A stretch of 64,000 bases of DNA, taken from CAVRUD01 sp963849635 (lineage in GTDB: Bacteria > Chloroflexota > Chloroflexia > Thermomicrobiales > UBA6265). Position 1 is the first letter of the stretch; each line of letters opens with the position of its first letter. Positions 34,479 to 43,294 of this stretch are shown here, in pieces. A program made the translations under genes and the position numbers. The stretch spans positions 62,001 through 126,000 of the forward strand of contig CAWKIA010000030.1 in assembly GCA_963849635.1 (NCBI GenBank), written 5' to 3'. The notes under the pieces are model-generated. The model did no database searches, was not told the DNA's origin, and was given only the letters and a program-made list of their open reading frames with translations.

Positions 34479-35588
34479 GTGACGAAGAAACGTGTTCTTT
34501 TGGTGGGGGCAGGCGGGTTCGGCGGGGTCTGGGCCCGCACCTTCCTGCCCGCCTTCGCCGACCGGATTGAGGTCGCCGGCCTGGTCGACATCAATCCCGA
34601 TGTTCTGGCCCGGGCAGGGGACGCCCTCGGCTTGCCCGAGTCAGCGCGCTTTACCGAGATGGAAGATGGGTTTGCTCAGACCGAGGCTGACTTCTGTGTC
34701 CTGGTGCTCCAACCCTTTCTGCGCTGGCGAGCGGTGAATCTGGCAGTCGAGCGTGGGATGGCGGTCCTGGCCGAGAAGCCGATCGCCGATTCCTGGGAGA
34801 CGGCCCTGGCGATCCTGCGCCTCGCTCGCGAGTCGGGAGTCAAGCTCTCGGTCGTTCAGAACTACCGCTACTCTCGCCGGATCCGCACGCTGAAGTCGGT
34901 CCTCGACAGCGGCCAACTGGGCAGGATCAACACGATCAACGCCCGGTTCGCGGCCGACTACACGATCGACACAGCCGGTGGCGCGTTCCGCCACCAGATT
35001 CCGTACGCGATGCTCTATGAGGGGGCAGTTCACCACTTCGACCAGTTCCGCAACCTGGCTGGGGCGGACGGCGCCTGGATTGCAGGGCACCAATGGAACC
35101 CCGCCTGGAGCACCTTCGCCAATCCCACCACCGCCATGTTCCTCCTGACGATGACGAATGGAATCGCTTGTCAGTTCGAGATGAACCACGTCTCCCGGGG
35201 CCGCCAGAATGGCTGGCACCACGAGGGGTACTGGGTCGAGTGCGAGCACGGCGATGTGACCCTCGACGGGAACGACACCGTCCGGATCGAGGAGCACCTG
35301 GGTGGGGACCGCCTACGGGTGACTGAAGTCGAGCCGGTGTCCGCTCCGTTCGAGGATCACCGCTGGATCATCGACGAGTTTCTGAACTGGCTCGACGGCG
35401 GTCCAGCTCCGGTCACCAACGCCGAAGACAACATCTATACCGCCGCCCTCTCGTTCGCGGCGGTGGAGGCAATCAAGACCGGCTCTAGCGTGGACATCCA
35501 GGCGATGACTGCGGCCGGGCTGAACGCGTTGCAGACCCCCGCCAATTCCGCGGCCGATCGTGGCCGTGACCTCGTCGCCGGGGCGTAG
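34479..35588 (+). CDS. Gfo/Idh/MocA-family oxidoreductase
   Basis: NAD(P)-dependent sugar or polyol dehydrogenase of 369 residues from a GTG at 34479 (GGGAG 5 nt upstream). N-terminal Rossmann domain: KRVLLVGAGGFGGVWARTFL, VAGLVDINPDV; then AVLAEKPIADSWE with the EKP motif essential in this family. C-terminal sheet domain: NTINARFAADYTIDTAGGAFRHQI, with the substrate-side YEGAVHHFDQFRNLAG carrying the conserved D-x-x-x-H-like histidines. It heads the plus-strand operon divergent from the LacI-type gene and would oxidise the imported sugar or a derivative. Confidence 0.93.
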   Translation: MTKKRVLLVGAGGFGGVWARTFLPAFADRIEVAGLVDINPDVLARAGDALGLPESARFTEMEDGFAQTEADFCVLVLQPFLRWRAVNLAVERGMAVLAEKPIADSWETALAILRLARESGVKLSVVQNYRYSRRIRTLKSVLDSGQLGRINTINARFAADYTIDTAGGAFRHQIPYAMLYEGAVHHFDQFRNLAGADGAWIAGHQWNPAWSTFANPTTAMFLLTMTNGIACQFEMNHVSRGRQNGWHHEGYWVECEHGDVTLDGNDTVRIEEHLGGDRLRVTEVEPVSAPFEDHRWIIDEFLNWLDGGPAPVTNAEDNIYTAALSFAAVEAIKTGSSVDIQAMTAAGLNALQTPANSAADRGRDLVAGA

Positions 35589-35619
35589 GAACGCCCAATC
35601 GCTCAAGGAGGAGACGTCT

Positions 35620-35943
35620 ATGCCCGTGATTCGCACGCCAGCCGAGGCGCCGGAATGGCTCAAGTGGAGCAATTTTGGGAGGGGGGTGGTCAACGACGCG
35701 TCGGAGTTGGAGAACCATTTCCACGACGCCGACGAGTACTGGCTGGTCTACGAGGGCCGCGCCCGGGTCAAGAGCGAGGGCCAGGAGTACGAGATCGGTC
35801 CCGGCGACATCTTGCTCACGAAGATGGGCGACGAGCACGACATCCTCGAGATCATCGAAGGGCCGCTGCGGACCTTTTGGATCGAAGACGAACTCCGGGG
35901 CCGGAAACGGCCGGGCCATCTGCACCGGCCGGAGGACGATTAG
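35620..35943 (+). CDS. Small cupin-domain protein
   Basis: A single cupin of 107 residues: NHFHDADEYWLVYEGRARVKSEG (motif 1, HxH-x-E) and IGPGDILLTKMGDEHDILEI (motif 2 with PGD and the last His). A metal site of three His and one Glu is visible. Small cupins beside Gfo/Idh genes often act as sugar isomerases or sensor proteins. The ATG at 35620 follows AAGGAGGAGACGTCT, 31 bp after the dehydrogenase stop, so they form one operon. Confidence 0.9.
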   Translation: MPVIRTPAEAPEWLKWSNFGRGVVNDASELENHFHDADEYWLVYEGRARVKSEGQEYEIGPGDILLTKMGDEHDILEIIEGPLRTFWIEDELRGRKRPGHLHRPEDD

Positions 35944-36018
35944 GGACCGCGTTTGTTGCGCCTCGGGGAGCGTTTGTCACGAGGACGTCGTGGATCAAGT
36001 TCGCCAACCTTGCTCCTT

Positions 36019-36165
36019 GTCATTCCGAGCTTGTCGAGGAATCTCGAAGGAAGCCTAGGAACGATGGATCCCTGGCCTCCGAGAAAACGGCGCCGCGTTC
36101 GCGCAGAAGGCGGCAAGGACGGAACCCCGTCTCCATCGAGATCCCTCGACAAGCTCGGGATGACA
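36019..36165. repeat. Inverted repeat GTCATTCCGAGCTTGTCGAG type
   Basis: Left arm GTCATTCCGAGCTTGTCGAG then GAATCTCG; right arm CGAGATCCCTCGACAAGCTC then GGGATGACA. The centre of about 90 bp is not repeated. This MITE-like word is common in intergenic regions of many environmental bacteria. No other copy lies in this window. It interrupts the sugar operon between the cupin and binding-protein genes. Confidence 0.8.
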
Positions 36166-36278
36166 GGGGGGAGGCTGGCGCAGGAGGCAATGTGCAGGGG
36201 ACACACGCCTCAATCTCTCATGGGCCGTAGTCGGGAGGGGGCACTCCCGGTCGCGTCATTAGGTAGAGGGAGTACAAG

Positions 36279-37697
36279 ATGAATCGTCGACCGTACCAAC
36301 CGAATCAGCCGCGGACGTTTGAAGAGGCGATCGGCGAGACGATGGCCCGGCATGGGCTTAGCCGCCGCGCCTTCGTTGGCGGTGGCGCTGCCCTGGCCGG
36401 TGCGGCTGCCTTCGGGGCCGGCCGGCCGCGGGGTGTGGGCGCCCAGGAGGTGGAGCTCGTCTTTACCTATTGGGGATCGCCGCAGGAGCAAGAGGCCGTC
36501 GCCCAGATGTGCGAGTCGTTCAACGGCGAGCACCCGAATATCACCGTGCGGCCGCAGTACGTCCCGAACGAGGGCTACACCGAGAAGATGACGACGATGC
36601 TGGCGGGCGGCACCCCGCCGGACATCGCCTACATGGACGCCGAGCAGGCCTTCGACTGGGCGCTGCAGGGCAAGACGCTCGATCTGGCCCCATTCGTGGC
36701 GGCCGATCCGGAGTCTGCCACCCTTTTGCCCAACACCAACTACACCTACGAGGGCGGCACCAAGGTCCTGAGCACCAGCCTCGCCATCGGCATCATGCTC
36801 ACCTACTACAACAAGAAGATGTTCGCCGAGGCGGGCCTCAACGTGCCGCCTTCCAAGGCGGCTGAGGCCTGGCAGTGGAACGACTTCCTCGAGGTCGCCA
36901 AGCGGCTGACCAAGGATCGCGATGGTCGCGACGCCACCGATCCCGAGTTCGATCCCGACGACATCGACGTCTACGGCGTCAACTACCAGACGTGGTGGGG
37001 CGGCTACATGCCGTTCGTGATCAGCAATGGGGGCGAGTTCGCCAGCCCGGACGGGACGGAATTCTGGCTGAACAAGCCTGAGGCCGTCGAGGCGATTCAG
37101 GCCCTGGCCGACCTGACCTACGTCCACCACGTCGCCCCGACCCCGTCGCAGTCGTCGTCGATGCCGGCGACCGACATCCTCCTGCGCACGGGCAAGCTGG
37201 CGATCGACCTCAACGGCATGTGGAAGGTGCTCGACTACAGCCAGTACGACGACCTCGACTGGAGCGTCGGCGTCCTGCCGTACCACAAGCAGCCGATGAC
37301 GCTGCGCTGGGGCATCCCGATCGTCGTCTCGTCGGCGGTCTCCGACCCGGCCGCCGCCTACGAGTTCTACCGCTGGCGCTATAGCCCGGACCGGATCGAC
37401 CTCTACAAGCGGGGTCTGTGGATGCCGATCCAGGGCGAGTACTACACCGATCCCGCCAAGATCGACTCCTGGATCAACGGCAACCCTGGCACCTTCCCGG
37501 CGGAGTCGAAGGACGTCTTCATCGACTACGCCCTGAACAACGCCACCCAGCCCCCGATCTACTCCCTCCAGAATTTTGGACAAATCCAGAACGAAGCAGT
37601 GGTGCCGGGCCTGCAAGCCGTCTTCGCTGGCGAGAAGTCTGCCCAGGATGCGATGGACGAGGCCGCGGGCGTCGCGGTGATGAAGGGGCGGTACTAG
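36279..37697 (+). CDS. ABC transporter sugar-binding protein, family 1
   Basis: Extracellular binding component of 472 residues. The Tat leader contains GLSRRAFVGGGAALAGAAAFGAG and ends GVGAQEVEL. Family 1 landmarks: VFTYWGSPQEQEAVAQMCESF, GYTEKMTTMLAGGTPPDIAYM, AIGIMLTYYNKKMFAEAGL, LAIDLNGMWKV and VLPYHKQPMTLRWGIPIVVSS. It delivers an oligosaccharide or sugar alcohol to the two permeases that follow. No ATPase gene is in the window, as is common when one MsmX-like ATPase serves many importers. It lies in the LacI-controlled operon. Confidence 0.94.
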   Translation: MNRRPYQPNQPRTFEEAIGETMARHGLSRRAFVGGGAALAGAAAFGAGRPRGVGAQEVELVFTYWGSPQEQEAVAQMCESFNGEHPNITVRPQYVPNEGYTEKMTTMLAGGTPPDIAYMDAEQAFDWALQGKTLDLAPFVAADPESATLLPNTNYTYEGGTKVLSTSLAIGIMLTYYNKKMFAEAGLNVPPSKAAEAWQWNDFLEVAKRLTKDRDGRDATDPEFDPDDIDVYGVNYQTWWGGYMPFVISNGGEFASPDGTEFWLNKPEAVEAIQALADLTYVHHVAPTPSQSSSMPATDILLRTGKLAIDLNGMWKVLDYSQYDDLDWSVGVLPYHKQPMTLRWGIPIVVSSAVSDPAAAYEFYRWRYSPDRIDLYKRGLWMPIQGEYYTDPAKIDSWINGNPGTFPAESKDVFIDYALNNATQPPIYSLQNFGQIQNEAVVPGLQAVFAGEKSAQDAMDEAAGVAVMKGRY

Positions 37698-37700
37698 GGA

Positions 37701-37890
37701 GATTCGGCGTTCGGCGTTCGGCGTTCGGGAATGGCCCCAATCCCTGCCGCGGTGACAGCCCTCACCCCGGCGCTACGCGCCACCCCTCTGCCGTGAGGGG
37801 GAGAAGGGACGAAAAAGCGCTCCCCCTCTCCCACGCACGGGAGAGGTGGTTGGGGGGTGAGGCCTGTTCCCGAACGCCGAACGCCGAAAC
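37701..37890. repeat. CGTTCGG heptamer arms around an inverted repeat
   Basis: Left arm has three to four CGTTCGG units (TTCGGCGTTCGGCGTTCGGG, 37703-37729); right arm is CCCGAACGCCGAACGCCGAA (37868-37888). Between them is a CCCTCACCCC...GGGGGGTGAGG inverted repeat (37760-37860). The array lies directly upstream of the permease ribosome-binding site. Confidence 0.75.
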
Positions 37891-37904
37891 CGGGAGAACA
37901 AGTT

Positions 37905-38844
37905 ATGGCCATCGCGGTCGAACGCGCCGAGAAGAAGAGATGGGCGACGCGGTGGATCGCCGGGCCGAGACAGAGCGAGGCGCTCTGGGGGATGCTGTGT
38001 GTCGCGCCGGCGGTCCTCGGGTTCGTGCTCTGGTATCTGGGGCCGATGGTTGCCAGCCTGGTGCTGTCGTTCACCGATTATCAGGTGGCCGGGGGGACGG
38101 ATTGGGTTGGGATCGACAATTTTCAGACGATGTTTCGGGATGACCACCTCTTCCGCAAAGCCCTGAAGGTGACGATCACCTATTCGCTCCTCAGTGTGCC
38201 CTGCCGGGTGATTGTCGCTTTTCTGCTGGCCATGCTGCTCAACCAGAAACTGCGGGCGCTTCCTCTCTTCCGGGCGATCTTCTACCTGCCGTCGATCGTG
38301 CCGCTGATCGCCAGCAGCGTCGTCTGGCTGTGGATGTTCAATCCTGATTTCGGACTCCTCAACAGCTTCCTGCGCGAAGTTGGGTTGGACAAGCAGCGTT
38401 GGACCTATAGCTCCGATACGGTCATTGCCCTCGCTGGTCCTGATGAGCCTGTGGGACATCGGCCCGATGATGATCATCTTCCTGGCAGGGTTGCAGGGCG
38501 TGCCGGGGCATCTCTACGACGCGGTCTCGGTGGACGGGGGCAACGCCTGGCACCGCTTTATCACGGTGACCGTGCCGATGACGACCCCGACCATCCTGTT
38601 CAATCTGGTCCTGAGCGTGATCGCCGCCTTCCAGACCTTCGTCCAGGCCTTCATCATGACCGATGGCGGCCCGAACAATAACAGCCTCTTCTACGGCTTC
38701 TATCTGTATAGGAAGGCGTTCGAGGATGGGGACATGGGCTACGCCTCGGCCCTGGGCTGGGTGCTCTTCATGATCATCGCGGCCCTGAGCGTGATCATCT
38801 TTCGCTCCTCCAACCGCTGGGTCTACTACGAAGGAGGGGCGTAG
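37905..38844 (+). CDS. ABC sugar permease, inner-membrane subunit 1 (one frameshift)
   Basis: MalF/UgpA-type permease of about 313 residues after correction. From the ATG at 37905: a cytoplasmic lead, then membrane helices at LCVAPAVLGFVLWYLGPMV, VTITYSLLSVPCRVIVAFLL and IVPLIASSVVWLWMF. The frame shifts near 38425, and SLWDIGPMMIIFLAGLQGVP continues with the EAA-type loop LYDAVSVDGGNAWHRFITVTVPM that contacts the ATPase. FNLVLSVIAAFQTFVQAF and a last helix follow. One extra base explains the 940-nt span. It is followed 2 bp later by the second permease. Confidence 0.88.
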
Positions 38845-38846
38845 CC

Positions 38847-39722
38847 ATGGCGGCGGTGACGTACGCTCAGCCCGGCGGCGCTACACGGCGCAAGACCCTC
38901 CGCGTAGTTGGTCGAACGCTGCTCTACGTGGTCGCCATCGCTGGCAGTGCCCTCATGCTGCTGCCGCAGGTGTGGATGCTGCGATCCTCCCTGATGGACA
39001 TCAATCAGATCTTCATCTATCCGCCGACGTGGATTCCGGAGCCATGGGAGTTCCAGAACTACCCGGATGTCTTCGATACCGTGCCGTTCCTGCGGTACTT
39101 CCAGAACACCCTGACGATTCTGATCCCGTCGGTGATTGGCACGGTCGTGACTGCCAGCCTGGCCGCCTACGGCTTCGCCCGGCTGCGCTGGCCGGGCCGC
39201 GACGTGGTCTTCGGGATCTTGATGACGACCCTGATGCTGCCCTACGCGGTGACTCTGATCCCGACCTTCCTGATCTGGTCGAATCTCGGGTTGATCAATA
39301 CCTTCTGGCCGCTGATCGTCCCCTCGTGGTTCGGCGGCCACATCTTCTACATCTTTCTGCTGCGCCAGTTCTTCCGCAGCATCCCCCGCGATCTCGACGA
39401 GGCGGCCCTGATCGACGGCGCCAGCCCGATCCGGATCCTGTGGGACATCGTCCTGCCGCTCAGCCGGCCAGCCCTGATCAGCGTGGTCATCTTCGCGTCG
39501 CTCAACACCTGGAACGACTTCCTCCAGCCGCTGATCTACCTCAACGACGACCGCAAGTTCACGCTGGCCCTCGGGCTGGCCCAGTTTCGCGGGCTCTATA
39601 ACTCCGAATGGCACCTACTCATGGCCGCGTCGATGCTCGTCGTCGCGCCAGTGCTGGTCTTGTTCGTCGTCGCCCAACGCTACTTCGTTGAAGGGATCGC
39701 GTTGACTGGGATCAAGGGGTAA
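38847..39722 (+). CDS. ABC sugar permease, inner-membrane subunit 2
   Basis: MalG/UgpE-type permease of 291 residues with six predicted membrane helices, for example LLYVVAIAGSALMLLPQVWM, VIGTVVTASLAAYGFARL and ILMTTLMLPYAVTLIPTFLIW. The EAA loop reads DEAALIDGASPIRILWDIVL, the coupling site for the ATPase. It ends ALTGIKG, the family's usual end. It starts 2 bp after the first permease with GAAGGAGGGGC overlapping that gene, so translation is coupled. Confidence 0.95.
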   Translation: MAAVTYAQPGGATRRKTLRVVGRTLLYVVAIAGSALMLLPQVWMLRSSLMDINQIFIYPPTWIPEPWEFQNYPDVFDTVPFLRYFQNTLTILIPSVIGTVVTASLAAYGFARLRWPGRDVVFGILMTTLMLPYAVTLIPTFLIWSNLGLINTFWPLIVPSWFGGHIFYIFLLRQFFRSIPRDLDEAALIDGASPIRILWDIVLPLSRPALISVVIFASLNTWNDFLQPLIYLNDDRKFTLALGLAQFRGLYNSEWHLLMAASMLVVAPVLVLFVVAQRYFVEGIALTGIKG

Positions 39723-39752
39723 TGAAAAACGACGGTCCGGGGCATTGCCTTC

Positions 39753-39871
39753 GTAGGGGCGGACCTCCGTGTCCGCCCGGTCGCCGTCCGACCGGTCACT
39801 GGATGGAAACGCCGTTCCCAATGCGGGACGACGCGGTTGGCTATCGGGCGGACACGGAGGTCCGCCCCTAC
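39753..39871. repeat. GTAGGGGC element with CGGACCTCCGTGTCCG core
   Basis: Left arm GTAGGGGCGGACCTCCGTGT, right arm ACACGGAGGTCCGCCCCTAC. The centre carries a second inverted pair around GGAAACGCCGTTCCC. Same outer ends as 3599-3711 and 53256-53372, different inner word. It separates the permeases from the next two genes. Confidence 0.85.
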
Positions 39872-39973
39872 GACGGTTGAATCGCGGCAGTGACTGTGTG
39901 AGGTGGCTGATGTCCACCGTGCCCTTGTGCAGAGTGGGCAGAGTCACCAGTCGACTCTGTGGGAGGTGAGTGA

Positions 39974-40822
39974 GTGAGTTCCAACGATCTTTCGCGGGCC
40001 GCAATTCTTGAGCGGTTGCGATGCAAGGTGGCAGCGGGCCAGCCGATCATCGGCGGCGGCGCCGGGATTGGGCTGTCGGCCAAGAGCGCCGAGGCGGGCG
40101 GGATCGACCTGCTGGTGATCTACAACTCGGGGCGGTTCCGGATGGCGGGGCGGGGCTCGATGGCGGGGCTGATGCCCTACGGCGACGCCAACGCGATCGT
40201 TCTGGAGATGGCCAACGAGGTGTTGCCGGTTGTCAAGCACACGCCGGTGCTGGCCGGCGTATGTGGTACGGACCCGTTCCGCAACATTCCCCTGTTCCTG
40301 GAGCACATCAAGCACATCGGATTTGCTGGGGTGCAGAATTTCCCGACGGTCTGCCTGTTCGACGGCATCATCCGGGCGAACCTGGAGGAGACCGGGATGG
40401 GCTACGGCTTGGAGGTTGAGATGATCCGCAGCGCCCGGGCGCTCGACTTACTCACGACCCCCTACGCGGCGTCGCCCGACGAGGCCCGGGCGATGGCTGA
40501 CGCGGGCGCCGACATCCTGGTCGCCCATATGGGCCTGACGACCTCTGGGATGATCGGGGCGCACACAGCGCCGTCTCTCGACGAGGCGGTTGCCCGGGTG
40601 CAGGCGATCCATGACGCCGCCAAGGAAGTCAATCCCGAGATCCTGGTCGTGTGCCATGGCGGCCCGATTGCGGAACCGGATGACGCGGCCTATGTCCTCG
40701 CCCACACGAAGGGCATCGCGGGCTTCTATGGCGCGTCCAGCATGGAGCGGTTGCCGACCGAGCGGGCAATCGCCGACAACGTCCGGCGCTTCACGGCGCT
40801 CACCCTTGGAGAGCAGGCATGA
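39974..40822 (+). CDS. Phosphoenolpyruvate-hydrolase-family TIM-barrel protein
   Basis: A protein of 282 residues from a GTG at 39974 (GGGAGG upstream). It matches the family annotated as PEP hydrolase or TIM-barrel UPF0261 C-domain: QPIIGGGAGIGLSAKSAEAGGIDLLVIYNSGRFRM, VLAGVCGTDPF, GFAGVQNFPTVCLFDG, MADAGADILVAHMGLTTSG and LVVCHGGPIAEPDDA. The fold is like isocitrate-lyase-type barrels; the true substrate is not established and it is usually encoded next to Tm-1-like or sugar genes. It overlaps the next cupin by ATGA. Confidence 0.88.
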   Translation: MSSNDLSRAAILERLRCKVAAGQPIIGGGAGIGLSAKSAEAGGIDLLVIYNSGRFRMAGRGSMAGLMPYGDANAIVLEMANEVLPVVKHTPVLAGVCGTDPFRNIPLFLEHIKHIGFAGVQNFPTVCLFDGIIRANLEETGMGYGLEVEMIRSARALDLLTTPYAASPDEARAMADAGADILVAHMGLTTSGMIGAHTAPSLDEAVARVQAIHDAAKEVNPEILVVCHGGPIAEPDDAAYVLAHTKGIAGFYGASSMERLPTERAIADNVRRFTALTLGEQA

Positions 40823-41265
40823 CAGTACCCAGCGAGACTGCTTCACCACCGGCCATCAGCGTCGACCGCGCCGCCCTACCGACCGACACCTTCGCCTGGG
40901 GCCAGATGAAGTGGCTGGTCGCCCCGAGTTCAACTCCCGGCGCCAGCCTCACCTTCGGTGAGGTGATCGTGATGCCGGGAATGGGCCATACCCGTCACAA
41001 CCACCCCGACGCCGAGGAGATCATCTACGTCCTCTCCGGCGAGGCCGAGCAGACCCTGAACGACGGGGAACCCTTCACTGTCAGAGCCGGGGACACCCTC
41101 TTCATCCCCGTCGGTGTCTATCACTCCACTATCAACACCGGCTGGGAGCCCTTCCGTGCGATCGTGGTCTACAACCCCGGCGGACCGGAACAGGCCTTCC
41201 GCCAGCTCGAAGATTTCCAGGAGGTCGCCCCCGGCGTGCTACCGGGGTGGCAGCGCGCGGAGTAA
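40819..41265 (+). CDS. Cupin-domain protein
   Basis: A single-domain cupin of 148 residues: MGHTRHNHPDAEEIIYVLSGEAEQ (motif 1) and VRAGDTLFIPVGVYHSTINTG (motif 2), with three His and one Glu placed as metal ligands. The ATG overlaps the preceding stop by four bases, so the pair is translationally coupled and probably works on one pathway intermediate. Longer than the cupin at 35620 and not a close copy. Confidence 0.92.
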   Translation: MTVPSETASPPAISVDRAALPTDTFAWGQMKWLVAPSSTPGASLTFGEVIVMPGMGHTRHNHPDAEEIIYVLSGEAEQTLNDGEPFTVRAGDTLFIPVGVYHSTINTGWEPFRAIVVYNPGGPEQAFRQLEDFQEVAPGVLPGWQRAE

Positions 41266-41334
41266 GGCCGACAGGCAGGCAATGAGAACGCTCGCGAACG
41301 TGCGTTGTACCAGAGATGCGCGGGTACCTCCGAG

Positions 41335-41417
41335 GTAGGGGGTAGGGCTTGCCCTACCCGGCCGCCAGCCGCAACGCTCATGTGGGGAACCGGGGCACCG
41401 CATGCGGATGCCCCTAC
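41335..41417. repeat. Diverged GTAGGGGC-type element
   Basis: GTAGGGGGTAGGGCTTGCCC on the left and GCATGCGGATGCCCCTAC on the right; the arms pair only in part. It looks like two elements of the group recombined. It follows the sugar operon and precedes a convergent gene. Confidence 0.55.
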
Positions 41418-41485
41418 AACCTCGACTGCCCCGGCGGGACGGATCCCCGCCGGCCTCTTCACCTATCGACCTAACGCGTTTCGCC

Positions 41486-42193
41486 CTAACGCGCCAACTG
41501 GATTGCCGCCAGAAGCGCGTCCATGTCGTATCCGCCGTTGTACCGTCGACCATTGACGTAGACGGTCGGCGTGTCGAAGACGCCGCTCCGAAGGCCGCCG
41601 CGCAAATCGTCCTCGACGCGTTCGGCGTAGCGGTGCCCGGCCACGACACGGCCGTCATCCTCCCTGTCGCCCGTGATCCCGAACTGGGCCGCGTACGCGG
41701 TCAGGTTGACCGGTTCGAGCGCGCCCTGACTGTCGACGAGATGATCGTGGACCTTCCAGAATGCTCCCCAATCTGCGGCCTCTTCGGCTAGCTCCGCCGC
41801 GGCCTGGGCGTTGGGGTGACGATCCCGGCGCGGGAAGTGGCGGTAGACCATCCGGAACCGGTCGCCGATGCGATGCTCCAATGCCCTGAGCGTGCCGAGC
41901 GCGTGCCGGGTATCAGGGCATTCGTAATCGCCGTAGACCACCACGGTCGCCGCCGCGTCCTCGGGGCCGCGCACATGGTCATCCGGCCCGACCGGCTCTT
42001 CGAGATACTCGCTGCCGCCGCCGTCGAACCAGCTCCACAGCCCGTCGCCGGTCGCCTGATCCAGTCCGTAGCTCGCGATGTGCCCGTCGAAGGAGACGCG
42101 GTCGCTTTCGTCGAACTGGCGCAGCAGTTCCGTCAGTTGGATTGTCGTCAGCTCTTCGAGCACCGCGGGACGTTGCGCCGTTTGCCGATCCAT
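41486..42193 (-). CDS. DsbA-like thioredoxin-fold protein with CPDT active site
   Basis: A protein of 235 residues from the ATG at 42193 (AAGGGGAAG upstream). Residues 1-70 are a helical extension (LTTIQLTELLRQFDESDRVS). The thioredoxin-fold part starts VRGPEDAAATVVVYGDYECPDTRHA, then FRMVYRHFPRRDRHPNAQAAAELAEEA and FDTPTVYVNGRRYNGGYD with the cis-Pro strand. The usual CxxC is CPDT, so only one cysteine remains and thiol exchange would be monothiol. There is no signal peptide; this fits the cytoplasmic DsbA-like domains seen after NhaA antiporters. Confidence 0.87.
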   Translation of the reverse strand: MDRQTAQRPAVLEELTTIQLTELLRQFDESDRVSFDGHIASYGLDQATGDGLWSWFDGGGSEYLEEPVGPDDHVRGPEDAAATVVVYGDYECPDTRHALGTLRALEHRIGDRFRMVYRHFPRRDRHPNAQAAAELAEEAADWGAFWKVHDHLVDSQGALEPVNLTAYAAQFGITGDREDDGRVVAGHRYAERVEDDLRGGLRSGVFDTPTVYVNGRRYNGGYDMDALLAAIQLAR

Positions 42194-42257
42194 GGCTTCC
42201 CCTTGGTTGTGATCGATTTGGCTCGGTCGATAGCGCCATATTCCCGCTTTCCGCTCC

Positions 42258-42659
42258 TCACGGCAACCAGAGGGAGTCGACACCCGCGACCACGACCCAA
42301 CTCTCGACCAACCGGCCCGCAACGACCCGGTCAATCGCAACCCCTGGCAGGCGCACGGACCGCCCCCGCTCGGGACAACCACCTGCCGATCCTCGCCGTG
42401 TTCCGCCAAGGACAAAGCGCCTGACTACCCGCTCGCCAGCGGCAAAAACCTCCTCCACCGTGACCGCTAGATCCTGGATCACCGCCCGGTATCCGGCGAT
42501 GTCGATCCGGACCCCTTCCGGCCCATAGTGATCCCCGATCGGCAGATGGGCCACGTAATCGGGAGCGATCAGATCCGGCAGCAGATCGAACCTGCTCTCG
42601 CCCCAGACTTGCACCATTAACTGGCGGACAACATCCACATCCTTCTCGCAGGCAATCAT
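42258..42659 (-). CDS. SnoaL-like ester-cyclase-family protein
   Basis: A protein of 133 residues with an NTF2-like fold: DVDVVRQLMVQVWGESRFDLLPDLIAPDYVAHLP, then YGPEGVRIDIAGYRAVIQDL and VTVEEVFAAGERVVRRFVLGGT. Members cyclise polyketides or serve unknown roles; this one is probably a general stress- or metabolite-related protein. It starts inside the stop of the preceding DUF3105 gene (ATGA overlap), so the two are cotranscribed. Confidence 0.88.
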   Translation of the reverse strand: MIACEKDVDVVRQLMVQVWGESRFDLLPDLIAPDYVAHLPIGDHYGPEGVRIDIAGYRAVIQDLAVTVEEVFAAGERVVRRFVLGGTRRGSAGGCPERGRSVRLPGVAIDRVVAGRLVESWVVVAGVDSLWLP

Positions 42660-43228
42660 GGCTCGGGGTCTCCGATCCCGCCCGTCAGCCAGAGGCTCGG
42701 CCCGTCACAGCCCGCGCCCGGTTCCGGTGCGTCGACGGCGTCACGCGCCGCTCGAATCGCGTCATCTACACGGGTTGAGTCCACCGGATCGACCAAGATC
42801 TGCAATCCCCAGGCCGAAACCACGATTGGCGCCGGGAGTCCTTCCGGATACGGGCTAATCAGCAACTCGTCATCCGACCGGGCCATCTCGCGCAAGTGCT
42901 CGATGTCTGCCGGGGCTACGCTGGGTCCGTACGTGATCCAGACCACCCCATGTTCCAGCGAGTGCACCGCGTGCTCGTCGCCGACCGGCTCCGTGTAGAA
43001 CCCGCAGCGCTGCCAGACCGGCGAATGCTCCCCTTCGTTTGGAGGAACCTGGGCGTAGTCCACCGCCGCCATCGTGTGGTCGCCGGTGGTCGCCCCGATG
43101 CCAAACAGACCGGCACCAACCGCGACTACGGCCAGCACTGAGCCCGCCAGCCATCGCCGCCATCGGCGGCGGGTTCCACTCCGTTTCCGCTTCGTCGAAA
43201 CCACTGTCTCTACCATCTCGCGTTCCAT
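42656..43228 (-). CDS. DUF3105 membrane-anchored protein
   Basis: A protein of 190 residues from the ATG at 43228 with AAAGGAG upstream. An Arg-rich start (KRKRSGTRRRWRRW) precedes one membrane helix (LAGSVLAVVAVGAGLFGIGA). The outside domain has the DUF3105 signature: YAQVPPNEGEHSPVWQRCGFY, VHSLEHGVVWITYGP, LLISPYPEGLPAPIVVSAWG. The conserved H-SLEHG may bind metal. Family function is unknown. It is coupled to the SnoaL-like gene and follows the MMPL exporter on the same strand. Confidence 0.9.
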   Translation of the reverse strand: MEREMVETVVSTKRKRSGTRRRWRRWLAGSVLAVVAVGAGLFGIGATTGDHTMAAVDYAQVPPNEGEHSPVWQRCGFYTEPVGDEHAVHSLEHGVVWITYGPSVAPADIEHLREMARSDDELLISPYPEGLPAPIVVSAWGLQILVDPVDSTRVDDAIRAARDAVDAPEPGAGCDGPSLWLTGGIGDPEP

Positions 43229-43294
43229 CTCGTTCTCCTTTGCTCGAAGTTCCGTTCGTTCACCGTCAGATCGTCCCCATCCGCCACCAAGCGG

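Noticed and set aside
36019..36165. Inverted repeat as an insertion sequence
   Set aside because: The 147-bp element contains no transposase frame and I could not identify a target duplication; treated as a MITE-like repeat only.
41281..41310. A third LacI operator in GAACGCTCGCGAACGTGCG
   Set aside because: It resembles the flanks but lacks the central CGAACGTTCG palindrome.
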